Origin: Alentia gelatinosa
Taxonomy: Eukaryota; Annelida; Polychaeta; Phyllodocida; Polynoidae
NCBI GenBank assembly: GCA_950022655.1
Contig: OX465579.1
Location: 139,199,118 to 139,263,117, forward strand
Length of the DNA stretch: 64,000 bases
Direction: 5' to 3'
Below, one piece after another: positions 1 to 12,208 of this stretch (positions within the stretch are counted from its first letter, which is position 1; each line of letters begins with the position of its first letter). A program made the translations under genes and the position numbers. The notes beneath the pieces were generated by a model. That model was given only the letters and a program-made list of their open reading frames with translations. It searched no databases and was not told the origin of the DNA.

Positions 1-1372
1 GGATGAGGAGCTCCAGGGAAACATTATGACCCAGGAAGTATTGGCCCGACGTCAGCAAGCGGGATGAGTCACCAACATGATGGCTCTAGTTCTGTATGAT
101 CGAAGCAGGTCTTAAACTGGAGTGCACACAGTAGTTCAGAACCGGGTGAAGGCAGGCAAGTATAGCTGATGTTAGTAAGAAAAATACTCTGACATAGGAG
201 ACAAGAAGTCCAGTCTCACCCGAGGTACACAGACTTTCAGGCACACTAGACAGCCATGTTCCTCACCATCATGGAATGACGCAGTCACGTCTGATTCGCT
301 CGCATGGCACAAAGAGGCCCCATGTTCAACACTAAGCAGACAGACCTCTCCAGTAGTCCTTAGTAAATAATTCTCAACCTAGTAACTGAAATAACCGGCA
401 GAGGCGATAACCGAGAGATGTTCCCTCTTTCACAGTAAAAATCACACGGTGATATTTACAGCGCACCTGGCCTTATGAACCAAGGGACACCGCCCTGCAG
501 ATCGTTGAGGAATCCAGAGTTAAAATGTATCATGTAGTAGCCCAAGCCAATTTAACTACAAACAATATGTGACTAGAATGTTATAACGTTATGTTATAAA
601 TAGAGGCTATACTTATTGTAAATCACTTTTTATCTGAGGCAGCTACTTAGGAATTGAATTTGTAACTGTTAGTAGGTGGAAAAAATAGTTCAGTTACAAA
701 ATATGAATTATTTGGATTTTTACCTGTCATACAGCTGCCTGCATTTTCGTCCAAAGGAGCATCCACTCACTATACCTTGAATGAAACCATAATAATTATT
801 TCTAATTCAATTTTTAATCAGTTCCTTTGATATCTGCTTTATGGTATACAACAGTATGCATTGAACAAAAGACAATAAAAACGTTAAATATATTATAATG
901 GTTTTTGTTGAACAATAAGCGAAGATAAAGGGAAAACGTGTGTATTGTTCTCTACAGCGTAGCGATCATAAAGTTCATAGCAGTTCAAACTGTGTAGTTA
1001 CGTCCTGCATAGTTCATTGACATAGGCTCAACTGACTCTATCTCAAATGCCAAGCTCCTTTTAATGAGCTGGTGGTGCTATCCCTGACAGACGCCGCAAG
1101 AGCAGTCCCTCTACACAGGAAGGCCCCCACCGTGTCACCTTTTCGTTAGGCATAGGCCCAAAGAACTAGCAATCAAAGTAAGTCTTTATACAAGGCTAGG
1201 GTGCTACAATTCCGTGTATACGGGGTTATTTTCATGCCCTACTGCAATAAGGAGTTAGTAAAAAAAAGATGCAAAAATAAGGCGGCTGTGGGAGAGCTCG
1301 GTCGGGTTGGCGACGGTCATGGCGACGGCGTCTACATAGTAACCAAGCCAGCCGCAACAAAATCCGAGATCA
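1..1372. other. AT-rich intergenic sequence, nothing recognised
   Basis: No coding pattern, repeat or RNA gene could be supported here. The only ORF of any size (1201-1389, plus) begins with a non-ATG codon and has no recognisable domain. A small GC-rich patch at about 1280-1370 leads into the hairpin at 1373-1479. Confidence 0.4.
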
Positions 1373-1479
1373 GGGACCTGTTTCACTAGTTTTGTGACAT
1401 GTCTAGATGGCGTCTGGGTGGTGTGTCCGGTTTCATAGACTTGTCACAGAAATGTCACGAAACTAGTGAAACAGGTCCC
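1373..1479. repeat. Long hairpin: 28-bp near-perfect inverted repeat
   Basis: The arm at 1373-1400 starts GGGACCTGTTTCACTAG. The arm at 1452-1479 is its reverse complement with one mismatch over 28 bp, and 51 bp separate them. This may be the core of a small MITE or a cruciform-forming repeat. No target duplication is obvious next to the arms. Confidence 0.8.
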
Positions 1480-1489
1480 AGGCTGGTGG

Positions 1490-1608
1490 TCACTCCAGGG
1501 TAGACTCCTTCACGTCTCCAGCTGCCTCCAGAAGGGACGCTGGTTCGTCAACAATCTCATCACACTCCTCAAGATCGTGCCCTCCATTTTTTTGAAAGTA
1601 TCCTGATG
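1490..1608 (-). CDS. Possible terminal exon of a host gene (partial)
   Basis: On the minus strand a frame runs from about 1608 to a TGA at 1490-1492 and reads like a soluble acidic C-terminus (GGHDLEECDEIVDEPASL followed by a short Glu/Lys-containing tail). GC content rises sharply over this block relative to its flanks. Upstream on the same strand there is a pyrimidine-containing stretch ending in CAG at about 1609, which could be a splice acceptor. It is too short for domain recognition. It could be the last exon of a minus-strand gene that also uses the block at 1769-1911. It could also be a fragment of an old element. The call rests on composition and amino-acid texture only. Confidence 0.3.
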
Positions 1609-1768
1609 GGAACTTGAGTAAATGGAGTAAAGACCAGCAGACCTGTTGTATTGTAATTGTTACGGTAAGAACAATTCATACCGGCGGTTAGCCGAAGTTC
1701 TTGCAGGGTAAGTAACGGAAAAAAAAAATTGGCAATGGCCGCATGTCTGAGAAGGACCGGCATGGTCT

Positions 1769-1911
1769 AGGGTGGATCAAAACTTTCGCGGACAAGGCCA
1801 ACAGCCTTCTCATCCATGAGGATGCTCGTGACCGCGTCTGCGTAGATACGACCCTCGCCCACCCCACCGGCGTCTTCGCGCAGTTTGGCCACATCTCTAT
1901 CACACATCTCA
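1769..1911 (-). CDS. Possible internal or first exon of a host gene (partial)
   Basis: A GC-rich minus-strand frame begins at an ATG near 1911 and reads MCDRDVAKLREDAGG, then IYADAVTSILMDEKAVGLV, before a stop at about 1769. The mixture of charged and hydrophobic residues and the GC-rich third positions look coding, unlike the AT-rich surroundings. No domain is recognised. Two other minus-strand ORFs over the same bases are less protein-like. If real, it would sit upstream of the block at 1490-1608, but I could not identify a convincing donor site. Confidence 0.3.
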
Positions 1912-1979
1912 GTATTTGCATTCACAGATCACAGGGAATGCAAAGAAAACACAGAAATAATGAGTACTCTTCTCTAATC

Positions 1980-3600
1980 TTTGCTGCATAGGAAATAACA
2001 TGGTAATGACAAAAGGAAAGTGCACTTACCTGGTATTGCCAAAGCTAGATAAATTGCCACAAATACCTTCATACTTAAAAGTGATGTTCTCCAAAATGAT
2101 CCTGATGTGAGAGAACTTATACTATACTCTGACAATTGACCCATGGTACGTGAATGTGTCATCTTATCACATCTGATACAGGTGTGTTCGAACGTCAACC
2201 TAGAATCGTTTCATGGTAACATTCCAGTTGTAGTAACGAAATAAAAAGAAAATACTACTTCACAAAAAGATCTTCTTTGTAAGAATAGGCTTATTTTATT
2301 ATATTAAAAAAAAAACTATTTTCTTTAAAGAGACGCTCTAATAGCTGGAATTTGTTATCAAGACATTTATAAAGAACACGTTTCTACAGTCTAAATATAA
2401 CAAAAGTATGAGAACATATGCTTTGAAGAAGAACGTTAGATAATGCCTATTTACAAAACATATTGCAGGCCTACGTATTATAAGTTAATATAAGGTAGTT
2501 CGAGTAGAAGGTCGAATGGTAACAAAGATGATCGCAACGAGTAGGAAAATTGTGCACCTGTTGTTTAGGCGCCATAGACCTTGATAGTGATAGATCAGAT
2601 AAACGCTTATGTTTGTTTGCGCACTGGCACTTCTGTACCATCGACATGATCCCACCTACATGTACTTATTTCAGAACTAGAATGTATGGTCAAATGTGGT
2701 GGATTTATACAAACTATCGACATAAATGTTCGAGACTCTAAACTTTTAATATAAAAAAAGTTCCACTTCGTTATCATAGGAAGGACTGTATTGATTCAGG
2801 GGGATTTATAGTTTTATGGGGCTATGTTTAGGACATTTGATACTTAGCCCTATAACATAATAATTTGGGCCGTTTTTTAAGTTGGCAAATCGCAAATAGC
2901 TATCTTATATTCCAAGATTGTTATTGCAATTTAGAATGTGGAGTAGGTTTTATGTAACCATCCTAATGCAAATGTAAAGGCCAATGTTATAAATTATAGA
3001 AAGATAAATTCATAATCTGTATAGTACCCATTAATATCTTAGGGGATGTAAACTCCATACATATATCTGTCACATATCTAGTCAATAAGATTATTGAGAC
3101 TGCATAGTTGGATGTCAAGTCGTAATTGATGTTGTTTTACTGTTATCGTCAGAATGTAATTGACTAGAAATGTATTATCTTATTGTATTTAAAAGATTAG
3201 TGGCCACTATCTGTTTTTATTTCAGAAATGCGCGCAGTACAGGGCAATCTGAGATTAGCAGGTTTTATGTTCCCTATTGCAAACATATACATAATGTTTT
3301 GACAAAAACAATAGAAGTCACTGCGGTTCGAGTATTTACACATGTTGTCTAGTTTCATATTAAAGGTATTTGTGGATATGATTATGAGAAGTGTACGCTA
3401 CTAACTTTCGAAGATGAGCCAAATGTAAATATCATTGTCCGAATGCAAGTCAAAAATATAACCTGGGGGCCATTTGATATATATGGGGAAAGTGAGATGG
3501 ATAAGGACACTAATAGGAGAGTTCGTGGGAGGACAATGACAGGGTAGGAGAGTGATCACGTCAAAAAGTGTTGTCTATGTTTTTTTGTGTGCTTCTCCTG
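1980..3600. other. AT-rich intergenic sequence, nothing recognised
   Basis: Six frames give only short ORFs without domain character. I saw no tandem repeat or long inverted repeat. Confidence 0.4.
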
Positions 3601-3627
3601 ACCTCAGTCCTTCGGAAGGACAATTCA

Positions 3628-3720
3628 TGGTGTCTAGGGGTGCTGAGTTAAATTCAATAGCAATCAGAAGGTCCTGGGTTCAAACCCTAGCCAAACCCTA
3701 ATGTGTTGGGTTTTATCCGA
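3628..3720 (+). repeat. tRNA-like sequence, SINE candidate
   Basis: GGTTCAAACCC at 3677-3687 matches a pol III B box. It forms a T-arm-like stem (CTGGG/CCTAG) around TTCAAAC. The upstream part, about 3628-3660, is only loosely A-box-like and no proper anticodon arm could be drawn, so this is not called as a functional tRNA. A T-rich and A-rich tail follows. A tRNA-derived SINE or a decayed tRNA pseudogene fits best. Confidence 0.4.
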
Positions 3721-3729
3721 CTAAAACAA

Positions 3730-5640
3730 ATTTATATTCTTATTATTCAATTGGGAATAAAACTATTATTTACAAACAACTTTTAGAAACTCTGAAGAAT
3801 TTTATTCAAGCATCTACAATCTTTATATATTGGTTAGTTAGGCTACCTCTATCAGAAAGGACACCTATGAGATCTCCCTCCAAAGGGTGAGTTCTCAGGA
3901 TCGAGGTCAGGACAATGATGTTTATCAAACAGTCTGAAAAAACATTTCAAGTCTCTGTCATTCTCTCACTCTTTTGAAAGGGAAATCCATGTTTATTAAA
4001 CGTGGACCGTCCGAGGACAATCATATGACAGATTCATATGAGAATCCTTCCATATATTAATCGGCCCCCTGACTAAGATACCACTCACAGCTCTAGATGA
4101 AACTTTGCTCGCAGTAAAATTCATGTTCTAATATTGAAGTTTTGATGTGAAAATTATGGGAATCGAAGTAAGCAATAGAAAATATCTTAATACTTGGAGG
4201 GAAACGTAGAAAACTTATAGCACGCAAGTGATAACAAATATTCAGTGTTATTTGACTATAATATCCCCTTTTATGAGGAAATGAAAAATTAACGCAATAT
4301 TGGATATAAATCGCATAAGTTATTCAAGAAAGGTTGGGATTTATGCTGGATTCGGAAGATAACAGATATAAGCGCCTTAAATCCTCTAAAAGTTACCAAA
4401 GGCAGAGTTTCCATTTTTTTTTAAACATACAAGGATTTCTACTTTTTAACTTTTATTCACCACGTGTCAACTGTGAGAATTGACCATATGATGAACCAGA
4501 GAGAGGTACAGCACAAAATACCTCTATTGTAGAAATAGTTCTATTTTCTCAGAACTAACACCCGTGTATTGTGTTGTTCTTTGTCGTTATTTAAAATTGG
4601 CATTTTTCCTATGTAGTACCTTCTACATACTGGAGCGAGTGGAATTGAATCAGGTGTAGATTAAACGAAGTGTGAAAATGTATATTCATGTATTTCATTT
4701 TACGAGCAGTTCGAATTTGTAGTAAACAAGTAAATACACATAAAATGGAGAACCAGAGATGAATGTGTCGCTCACCCCTTTCTACAACTGGTTATAATTA
4801 CATTGTGGAGAATTGAAAATTCTCAGTAATTCTATAGAGGCAGACTCATCCGTCTACGCCCTCTACCGTCTATTCCTGAAGTTGTCTAAGCCAATCGGCC
4901 GTCATATGAACTATCTGCCCGTCCACAGACGTGCAGGACGGTTTTTAATACTTTGGCAACCAACCACTTTTACGATATAGGGGTTAGTCGGGTTAAAACA
5001 CAGACGGGATCACTCGGGGTGCGCCTCAAACCAAGTACTTTTGTTCTATGTAGGCTCTAAAATCAGAAATACTTGATAGGAAGTATCCATGGCTTAACAG
5101 ATTGATAATGAAATCTAGCTTTATGGTGGTTCTATTCTAAAAACGCTAACAGAATCAAATAAAAAAATGGTAAATTGGCTTCGAGGTTATAACTAAACAC
5201 ACTCGCCAACCAGTACGAAAAATCTGGTTAGAGAGTAAGAAACAGGTCTTGCTACTATGTAAAGGCAGCCGCTTATTTAACCCAACCAGAGCTAATTTTG
5301 TGTAGCTCTGGTTGCCAGTGTAGGTTTTTGAACCCTCCCACCCACACCGATGAACAATTTTCGGCATTATTCGCACACGGACTGCAAACGTTAAATTTTA
5401 TGTCTGAATAAAATTTGATAATGCCAGTTCGGACTCGAGTTATTGCTATGCAATCTATTTTATGACTACAGACTTCGCAGAACTCATTGGCAGCAATTTC
5501 AAAATGAAACCAATTATAATACGATGATAATGAATCACATGAGGCAGAAACATATTCAATAAAGATTTGTCACTGTCGAGAGAAAATACAAAGTTGGACA
5601 GTGTAGAACTATGTATTATATAGCAGTTCATGAAAGATTA
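3730..5640. other. AT-rich intergenic sequence, nothing recognised
   Basis: No coding texture or clear repeat was seen. The ORF at 5155-5376 (minus) has no recognisable character. Confidence 0.4.
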
Positions 5641-5644
5641 CTCC

Positions 5645-5935
5645 CAGGGAGGCCAGTCAGAGCAAGAATGGGTGGGCAGCCGGCGCGACCATAGCTGCCG
5701 AGGCAGTAAGGGCCATGTAGGCTTGACTGCGGCCACCTAACACGTGTGCCTGTTGACATGTGGGATGATCAAGGGCAGCTCCGGCAGGCAGTGTTGCAGG
5801 TACTCTGGCCACCAGAGCACACTGACTTAAGCTCTGGTGGAGTCAAATCTGAGCCACCTCGACTTGCACTCCCCTAGCTGATCTTCTTACTAGAAGAGGC
5901 TATTGTCGCGGTTGGAGATGGTAGAACTCGAAGCC
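5645..5935. other. GC-rich block of unknown origin
   Basis: This ~290-bp stretch is much more GC-rich than its flanks (for example GGGCAGCCGGCGCGACC). No long frame or inverted termini are visible. A short interspersed repeat or an old exon is possible. Confidence 0.3.
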
Positions 5936-5996
5936 CCTTATCCATATTTTTGGTTTCTTTTATGTTTATATCGATAAAGAGACTATTAAGTTAGAC

Positions 5997-7540
5997 TTAG
6001 TTTGTATTCGGATATTGAATATTGAACAGTTCTGAAGACCCTTTGTGACAAGATTTATGGTATATGCATATCAAAGGGCCATTTGCATCATTATTTTCTT
6101 TTGGCAGATCACATCTCATTACTGTATACGTTCTGTATAAAATACGTATAGTTTCTTGATATGCTTTCAAATCCAGTACAATCCACGGTATAAAAGACAC
6201 ATGACTCACATGATTAGCCAACAGTCGGAATTCTTTGTTAAGAATCTTCTTATTGATATTCTTGAACTCTTTTATATGTCCCAGTTTGAGTGAAAGTGGG
6301 TTGAGTTGTCTCCATTGTAGTGAACAATGATACCTGACTAATCTTGGAGTATGCAATTATAACAGCAGAGCGGTCTCAGCTCTTGTAAAACGCTTCTGGT
6401 GGTCAACAAATCTCTTGACTGCCTATACCTAAAATTAAGAATGTGACGGTACCTTCTATCTTTCAAAGAAGGCCTTTTAAAATTACTATGGAAGTACTCA
6501 ATTGATGTTATAATATCGTTGTTCGTACGGATTAAAATACATTTGTTTTGTAGATTTGCAGCTTTTGTAAAAGATGAATGCTACAGTTACTATATGAAAC
6601 ATCACCGTAGTCAAAGTAAAGTAATTTTGACAATTTAAAAACATTAAAAGCAGCTGATCCGGTGATATATGGTCTTACATTATCCAGTTGATACATGTCA
6701 TATGATACGGCTCTGATAAATCTTTGTAGATGAACATGATAATCAAGACTAGACTGTAACCCCTAGGTATTTATAATGTGACACAAGTAGGAGTCTTTTA
6801 TAAATCACACAAAAAAACTGGAATATTAATAAATTTCTTCATGGTTGCTCAGAAATAAATGATTTTATTCTTTGCTGTGTTTATACTGAGTTTATTTTGC
6901 CCCTAGGTTTTAAAAAACATGTCTTCTTGTAGTAAGCTATATGATTCTCTAAGATTTGCAACATTTCTGAATGTATTGGTATCATCAGCATAGATACTAT
7001 ACAGATTGCTACCATTAATTGCTCTGACTAGGTCTTTTATGTAAACAAGAAACTATAAAGTCACCAGAGTTGAAACCTGGTGCACACCGCAATTAGCAGT
7101 ACCGTCTGTTGACTCACATGAGTTCACCCTAATACTCTGATTTCTATTGTATAAATAGTTCGTAAAGCAGTCTAGATTTTTTTATTTGATTCCATATTGC
7201 GACAATTTTTGTATTTCTACCTCATGGTTTACTGTATCAAAACTTTCTGGAAGTTGATGAAGGCAGCCACCGTATTCTTTCCTATATTAGTATTTATCAG
7301 AATTTGATCAGTAAAAATTTGCAATGCAGTCAGTTGTTGAAAAACATTTGCGAAAACCTCATTTAACTTGTATTAATATGTAATTGGTGTCAAGAAATTC
7401 AGTTATTATTTATGGACTATTTTTCAATAATTTCGCTAGGAAACAGTCGTAAAGTTGGGTATCAAATTAATTAATCTATACGGGTTACCTCCTTTCGGTA
7501 TTGATACTGCCTTCGACGATTTCCAGACTTCAGGCACCTC
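5997..7540 (-). pseudogene. Decayed CR1/L2-like LINE reverse transcriptase
   Basis: Reading the minus strand across shifting frames recovers reverse-transcriptase blocks in order. Near 7530-7480 there is EVPEVWKSS..VSIPKGGNPYRLINL, the region before motif 1. Near 7270-7200 there is AAFINFQKV followed by a match to the TVNHE motif. Near 7000-6960 there is LYSIYADDT, the catalytic YADD box. From about 6790 to 6540 comes the thumb-like region with YHVHLQRFI and YFDYGDV. The protein is broken by many stops and frameshifts, so it cannot be active. The endonuclease and ORF1 are absent, which indicates 5' truncation. Family placement (CR1/L2 group) rests on motif texture. Confidence 0.75.
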
Positions 7541-7652
7541 GAATTAAAGATTGATTCATAAACTTTGTAATAATTTCAGAGATAATTAGAAAAGCATCAC
7601 TCAGCACACGGGTAGCGACACCTTCAATAATTAGAATAACAAGATCAATGAC

Positions 7653-7847
7653 GTGCCAACACACTTCAGCAAAAACGGCCATGAGGGAGAAAAAGATGCA
7701 AAGGTATACATACTGGACTTCATATACCGACACCCAGAAAGCAAGGAGGTGAAAAGTGGGAGAAACAAAATTGAATTCAACTGGATACACAGATTGAAAA
7801 CACAGGCACTGGATGGACTAAACACGATCAATAACATGTATGGGTGA
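7653..7847 (+). pseudogene. Penelope-like element: GIY-YIG C-terminal fragment
   Basis: The frame encodes HFSKNGHEGE, then ILDFIYRHPESKE, IEFNWIHRLKTQA and LDGLNTINNMYG. The same C-terminal pattern (YIYKHPESK, IEYNWIHRLKCQA, GLNTMDSKYG) occurs in the larger Penelope-like copy at 53.2-54.1 kb. There it follows a recognisable GIY-YIG endonuclease motif. Only the last ~60 residues remain here. The N-terminal part of the domain and the RT are missing, so this is a severely 5'-truncated copy, a common fate of Penelope-like retroelements. Confidence 0.7.
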
Positions 7848-7864
7848 ATCCCTAACAGTCTCAC

Positions 7865-8622
7865 TTAAGGCAGTGCTCCATTGTGCCGAGCCTTTCACCC
7901 AGTCTCCGACCATTCTCCACCCAATATCCACCGGAGTTGCTCTTCCCATGATCGGCGCTAATGGAGCAGCATCACCGTGGTCCTGCTCCATTAGCGCTCC
8001 ACTGTTCTTTTGTCAATCTCTTCACGATCGTCACCTTGTCTCCACCTAGACAAGGGCGCCAACTGTCATTCCTTCTGGTGGACATTGTCTTCATTATGCG
8101 CAACAAACAGAGTTCTTTATTCAGTTGCTAGGGGGCTTTGTGTTTTCTTGCAATGCCAGTGTCCGCCATCTTGGATTTGTATGGGAGGAAGATCGAGAGC
8201 TCTTCAATTTCCGCTAAATATTGTGATTTATTGAAAAATAAAGGTAAATAAAGATAAGCCTTGATGTTATGAATGTTTATAGGCTACTCTGGTTCTAAAA
8301 TTATACAATGTGTTTCATTTTTGCCAATCGCAGGTCCAGACCATATCTGATTTTTGTAATGTCATCGCAAGCCATTCTTCCCTGTATTGTGAAGGTCAAG
8401 ATCGGCGAAATCGCCTCTGAATCCCCGATGGTAGGGCGACCAATGAAAGAATGAGTCAAGACCCATGCAAAAATCAGTGGAGATCGGGAGCCGATGATGT
8501 GGAGTTTGGGTGCTGACGATCGGTGCCCTAGCTCCAAAAACAGCTCCACTGCTGCTCCACTATCAGCGACGGGGGGAGGGGGACGGGAGGTGAATTGTTG
8601 CAATGGAGCATAGCCTTTAATG
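7865..8622. mobile_element. Candidate non-autonomous inverted-repeat element
   Basis: GGCAGTGCTCCATTG near 7869 is matched in inverted orientation by CAATGGAGCATAGCC near 8600-8614, at 13 of 15 positions, with AAG/CTT continuing outward. Inside is a perfect 15-bp stem (GCGCTAATGGAGCAG at 7955-7969 with its complement at 7983-7997, 13-nt loop). ORFs in the interval lack domain character. No convincing target duplication was seen, so the boundaries are tentative. Confidence 0.4.
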
Positions 8623-8699
8623 CTATGTAATAACAAATTTTTCCAATAGCTAGAATGGTCTATGACCCAGTCTGGAAAAATCAAGGCCTTGATGGGAGA

Positions 8700-9690
8700 G
8701 GGGACTCCAGTTTTGAAATGACCACTAAAATATCAAACTGATTAACACGACATGACACCGCACCTGATGAGACCCAAAACTGGGTCAAAACTACTCAACA
8801 ATGGAAAAAGCCGTCTCTGACACACAACGAGGGACCCTTGCATCAAAGAAAAAACAAGGATGGGGAACTGACAAAACCAATGGACATAAGCAATGGTAGT
8901 GTTCCAACCTAGGACACAAACCTATGGAAAATGAGCGGAATATTTCCATGAAAAGACAGGAAAAAGACAAACTAAAAGATAGTGCAGGAGATATGGACCC
9001 TACACTATAGAAAATGAAAAATGTCACAATCGCCTATTTGTCACCAGAAATGAGGTCAAAAAGTTCTATATCTTTTTCTATATCTTTTTCTAAATTCTTA
9101 TCTATATCTTTATCTATAACTAGATCTATACCTGGTTCTATAACACCCTCTACACTTGCGTGTAAATTGAAACCACAATGTATACCATCCAATGAAGAAC
9201 CACTAACGGGGTCACCAGTCCTGCGATCTGGTCTCCATATAGTGAATAAACAGACAATGTCCCCCAAAAAACAGCACCTTTGACTTCCCCCGACTGTCAA
9301 AACAACGCGACCGGGTCATGACCCTGGTACTGTGGGAGGAAACCCACCAACCATCAGCTGGCTGACTATTCAGTCAACGGCTAAACCAATCAGAGACAAG
9401 CTGACAGGACTGGGAAGGAGACGATGTGCAAAAAACTCCAACTCCCACCTACCTCAGAGTGGTTGTGTCAGTGGTTTGTGGAAGATATTTTTGTACCGCC
9501 TTGCCTAACTGCATACGCCTTCAATCATTAATTGCTTAATAACACTTATTTGCCTAATGGCTTGCATAAATTCATCTTCATCAATACACATATCATTCAT
9601 AGTAGCTTGATTTGAAGCAATTTAACTTCTCCAGGGTATAAAGAATTTTTCAGCCAACTGATTTCCAATGAGAAATAATCATTGATATAG
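8700..9690. other. Intergenic sequence with a short TCTATA-type low-complexity tract
   Basis: About 9060-9150 is a degenerate tandem run of TCTATATCTTTTTC-like units. It accounts for the long opposing ORFs there. Nothing else was recognised. Confidence 0.5.
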
Positions 9691-9693
9691 TTG

Positions 9694-9945
9694 GGAACCA
9701 GGGCCGTATTTTTTAGTCAAGACATCTGCGAAGATATCTTAGAGAATCTAAGACATTTTTTCAAGACAAAAGATGGCCGCTGTCCTATAGACACGGTCTT
9801 GGTGCACTACGGTAGATCGCCGCTAAAATTGTCTTAGCCGAATATATTTCTAAGATCCTCTAAGATATCTTGTCTCTAGCACACTTTTGTCTTAAGACGG
9901 TCTTAGCCTAAGATAATCTTGACTAAATAACAAGGCCCAGGTTCC
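9694..9945. mobile_element. MITE-like element with ~30-bp inverted ends
   Basis: The left end GGAACCAGGGCCGTATTT..AGTCAAGA is matched in inverted orientation by the right end (TCTTGACTAAATAAC..GGCCCAGGTTCC). The interior is rich in palindromic TCTTAGA/TAAGA repeats and has no ORF. Termini reading GGGCC recall Harbinger-type MITEs, but that assignment is only a guess. Confidence 0.6.
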
Positions 9946-10078
9946 TATCGATAAAGTTACCCTGATAAACTTTCAAACGTATTATGATTGGTTTTGTATC
10001 GCTAGAGCTAGGCAGTATATTCTTCACGATCCACAAGAAGGTTTTGGGATTTCAGTTACTCTGATTGATTTGTTTTTT

Positions 10079-10541
10079 AAGGCCAGCCCCTACCTACCAC
10101 GATTCTGGTCCCGATAGGCCTTACGACTGCCTTCCCGGCACTATACTGATTCTATCATGAGGTGAGCAAAATTTGTGGTAGGTGGAACAGGTTTCTGTGA
10201 TTTCTTCTATGAAACCTCACGATAGGCTACGATAGAAAACGCCAATCATAGAGCTTCCAATCAAATCTAACATGTTCGAATTTTCATTGCCTGTCGTAGA
10301 GTATTGTATGTGATTTATCAGGAAAATATCTCTTGCGGGTGAAACACTTAGTGGAAAATTATCAAATTCTGGAAGCCAGTAGAGCTCCTCCAAAGGTGTT
10401 TCTACACTCTACGATTACAAACCATGTCCACGATTTTGAACTATCGTCCACCTCCCAATGGGCTACGATTTCGGCATTTCAAATCATAGCCATCGGGAAG
10501 TATGTCCTAGAGCATCGTGATAGGTGGAGGCTGGCTTTTAA
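10079..10541. mobile_element. MITE-like element, relative of the element at 12.2 kb
   Basis: The left end reads AAGGCCAGCCCCTACCTACC followed by ACGAT. The right end is ATCGTGATAGGTGGAGGCTGGC, an imperfect inverted repeat of about 25 bp. The interior repeats TACGAT/ATCGTAG words like those in the element at 12,209-12,496. The ORF inside (10333-10551) is not protein-like. Confidence 0.55.
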
Positions 10542-10559
10542 TATTATTTGACCGTGCAT

Positions 10560-12200
10560 TCTTAAGCAATCTATCTAAGTTCTATCTCATATTTTGGGCA
10601 TTCCATTTTATTGCCCCTTTCTTAGCACTTCTGTTCAACCTTTTTTTCCCCTATATAGCTTTAAGAATTTCATTATTCATCCGTGGGACTTGAGTGTCCC
10701 TCCTTGTTTAAGTTCTATACGGCCATATCGTATCAAGATAGTTCTCAATTTGTTGTATGATGAAGTTCCATTTCCTAGTCACTGTCTTCAATTGATCTAT
10801 TTTTTCCAATTAAGTTTATTTCATTCAGATCGCAGTTTATTTTGATTCTAGTTTTTATATGAACATTCCCTAAAATAATTTTTTTGTCATCTGCCCCTTC
10901 TTTTCTTTATGATAAAGATGGCTTGATGGTCAGAAAGAGACACTTCTAAGACTCCAGTCTTCATGAATTTCCTGTATTTGTGAAAATTAGATCTATGGCT
11001 ACATCTGTTTAATTTGTTCTAAAGATAAATCGGAGAAGTCATATTGCAGTTATTTTCTCTTGGTCTGTAGATATTAATCACTACTACGTTTTGCTGTCTG
11101 CTTCTTGATATTACTGATATTTGACTTTGAATATCTCTACAACTCTTATTAGAGACACAGTCCTCCACCGGTTTTTTGTTGTAGATAAGAGGGCTCCTTC
11201 TTCCATAATCGGTCCAGTCTATATTGCGTATGATTAATCAATTAGAAGCTAGTTTCATCATCCATATCTTTCAGCCATGATTCTGAAATAGTTATAACAG
11301 TCCAGAACCCATTCCTTATCTCTATATTCATATTACAAAATTTAGATTCCATACTTTTACAGTTCGAGTGAATAATTTTGTATATCTATAATGTATAATA
11401 CACATGCATTTCCGACGTATGAAACAGTCAGTAACCCCCTTTTACAACAATCAGAATGTTCGCCAACTTTGAATATACTCGTTGTTCTGTGACGAATAAG
11501 GGAATGTAAAATGCCAAGTACATCTAACACTAACTTTAGTCATAAAGCCCAGCACCCACCAAGGCCGACGCAGAAATCCAGACCTTCCGTTGCACTCCGA
11601 GGTACATTCAATTCAATGCAGTTGTGCGTCGTATAATGCGTCGTAAGACGCGTCGGTATGCATCGGAAGCCCGGTGGGTTCGCTGCTTTACAGAAGCAGC
11701 ATCAACAGCTCCTTCATCCCTTACAAGCGGCTAACAGCTACGTGCCAAGATGATCAAAACAGGTAGCCCGGGTGGATAACTGATTAGTCATATGATATAT
11801 CCTTCCATGCGGATAAACGTGGAGGGGCCTCTCCCGAGCAGTCCCCACTCAACGAGCTAATCGTCGGGAAATAAGGGGCTTGAATGGAACTATGTCAAAG
11901 TAGGAAGGAATTTCAAAGGAGTCAGACATGCAGCAATTCTCTATGTTCTATATTAGTCCGGAAATTGCCCCGCGGTTACCAGGAACACAAGGACCAGCTT
12001 TTCCCATAGCGATTTCTGTTCATATAGGAACATTGACCGAGGATTCAAGCAGAATACATTGATGGACCTGAGAGATCGAACAATTGCCCGATACGTTTGC
12101 ATTATAATTATCATGTGCGATGGTAGGGTTGGTGAAAAAATGTTAACATAATTTGTTGGTAGCAGTCTTCAGTTAAATCAACCTAATGCTGGAGACACAC
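10560..12200. other. AT-rich intergenic sequence, nothing recognised
   Basis: No domain-bearing ORF was found. A weak inverted pattern (CACCCACC..GACGC near 11,553-11,575, GCGTCGG..GGTGGG near 11,650-11,690) hints at another decayed MITE but was too poor to call. Confidence 0.4.
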
Positions 12201-12208
12201 CAAGCGAG

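Noticed and set aside
3628..3720. Functional tRNA gene
   Set aside because: B box and T arm are good but the acceptor, D and anticodon arms do not form. Kept only as a SINE candidate.
8764..8800. CTGATGAGACCC...GGGTC resembles a hammerhead ribozyme core, 900 bp from a Penelope-like fragment
   Set aside because: After stem II the sequence is AAAAC instead of GAAAC (the essential G is missing), and no matching stem I/III with a cleavage triplet could be drawn.
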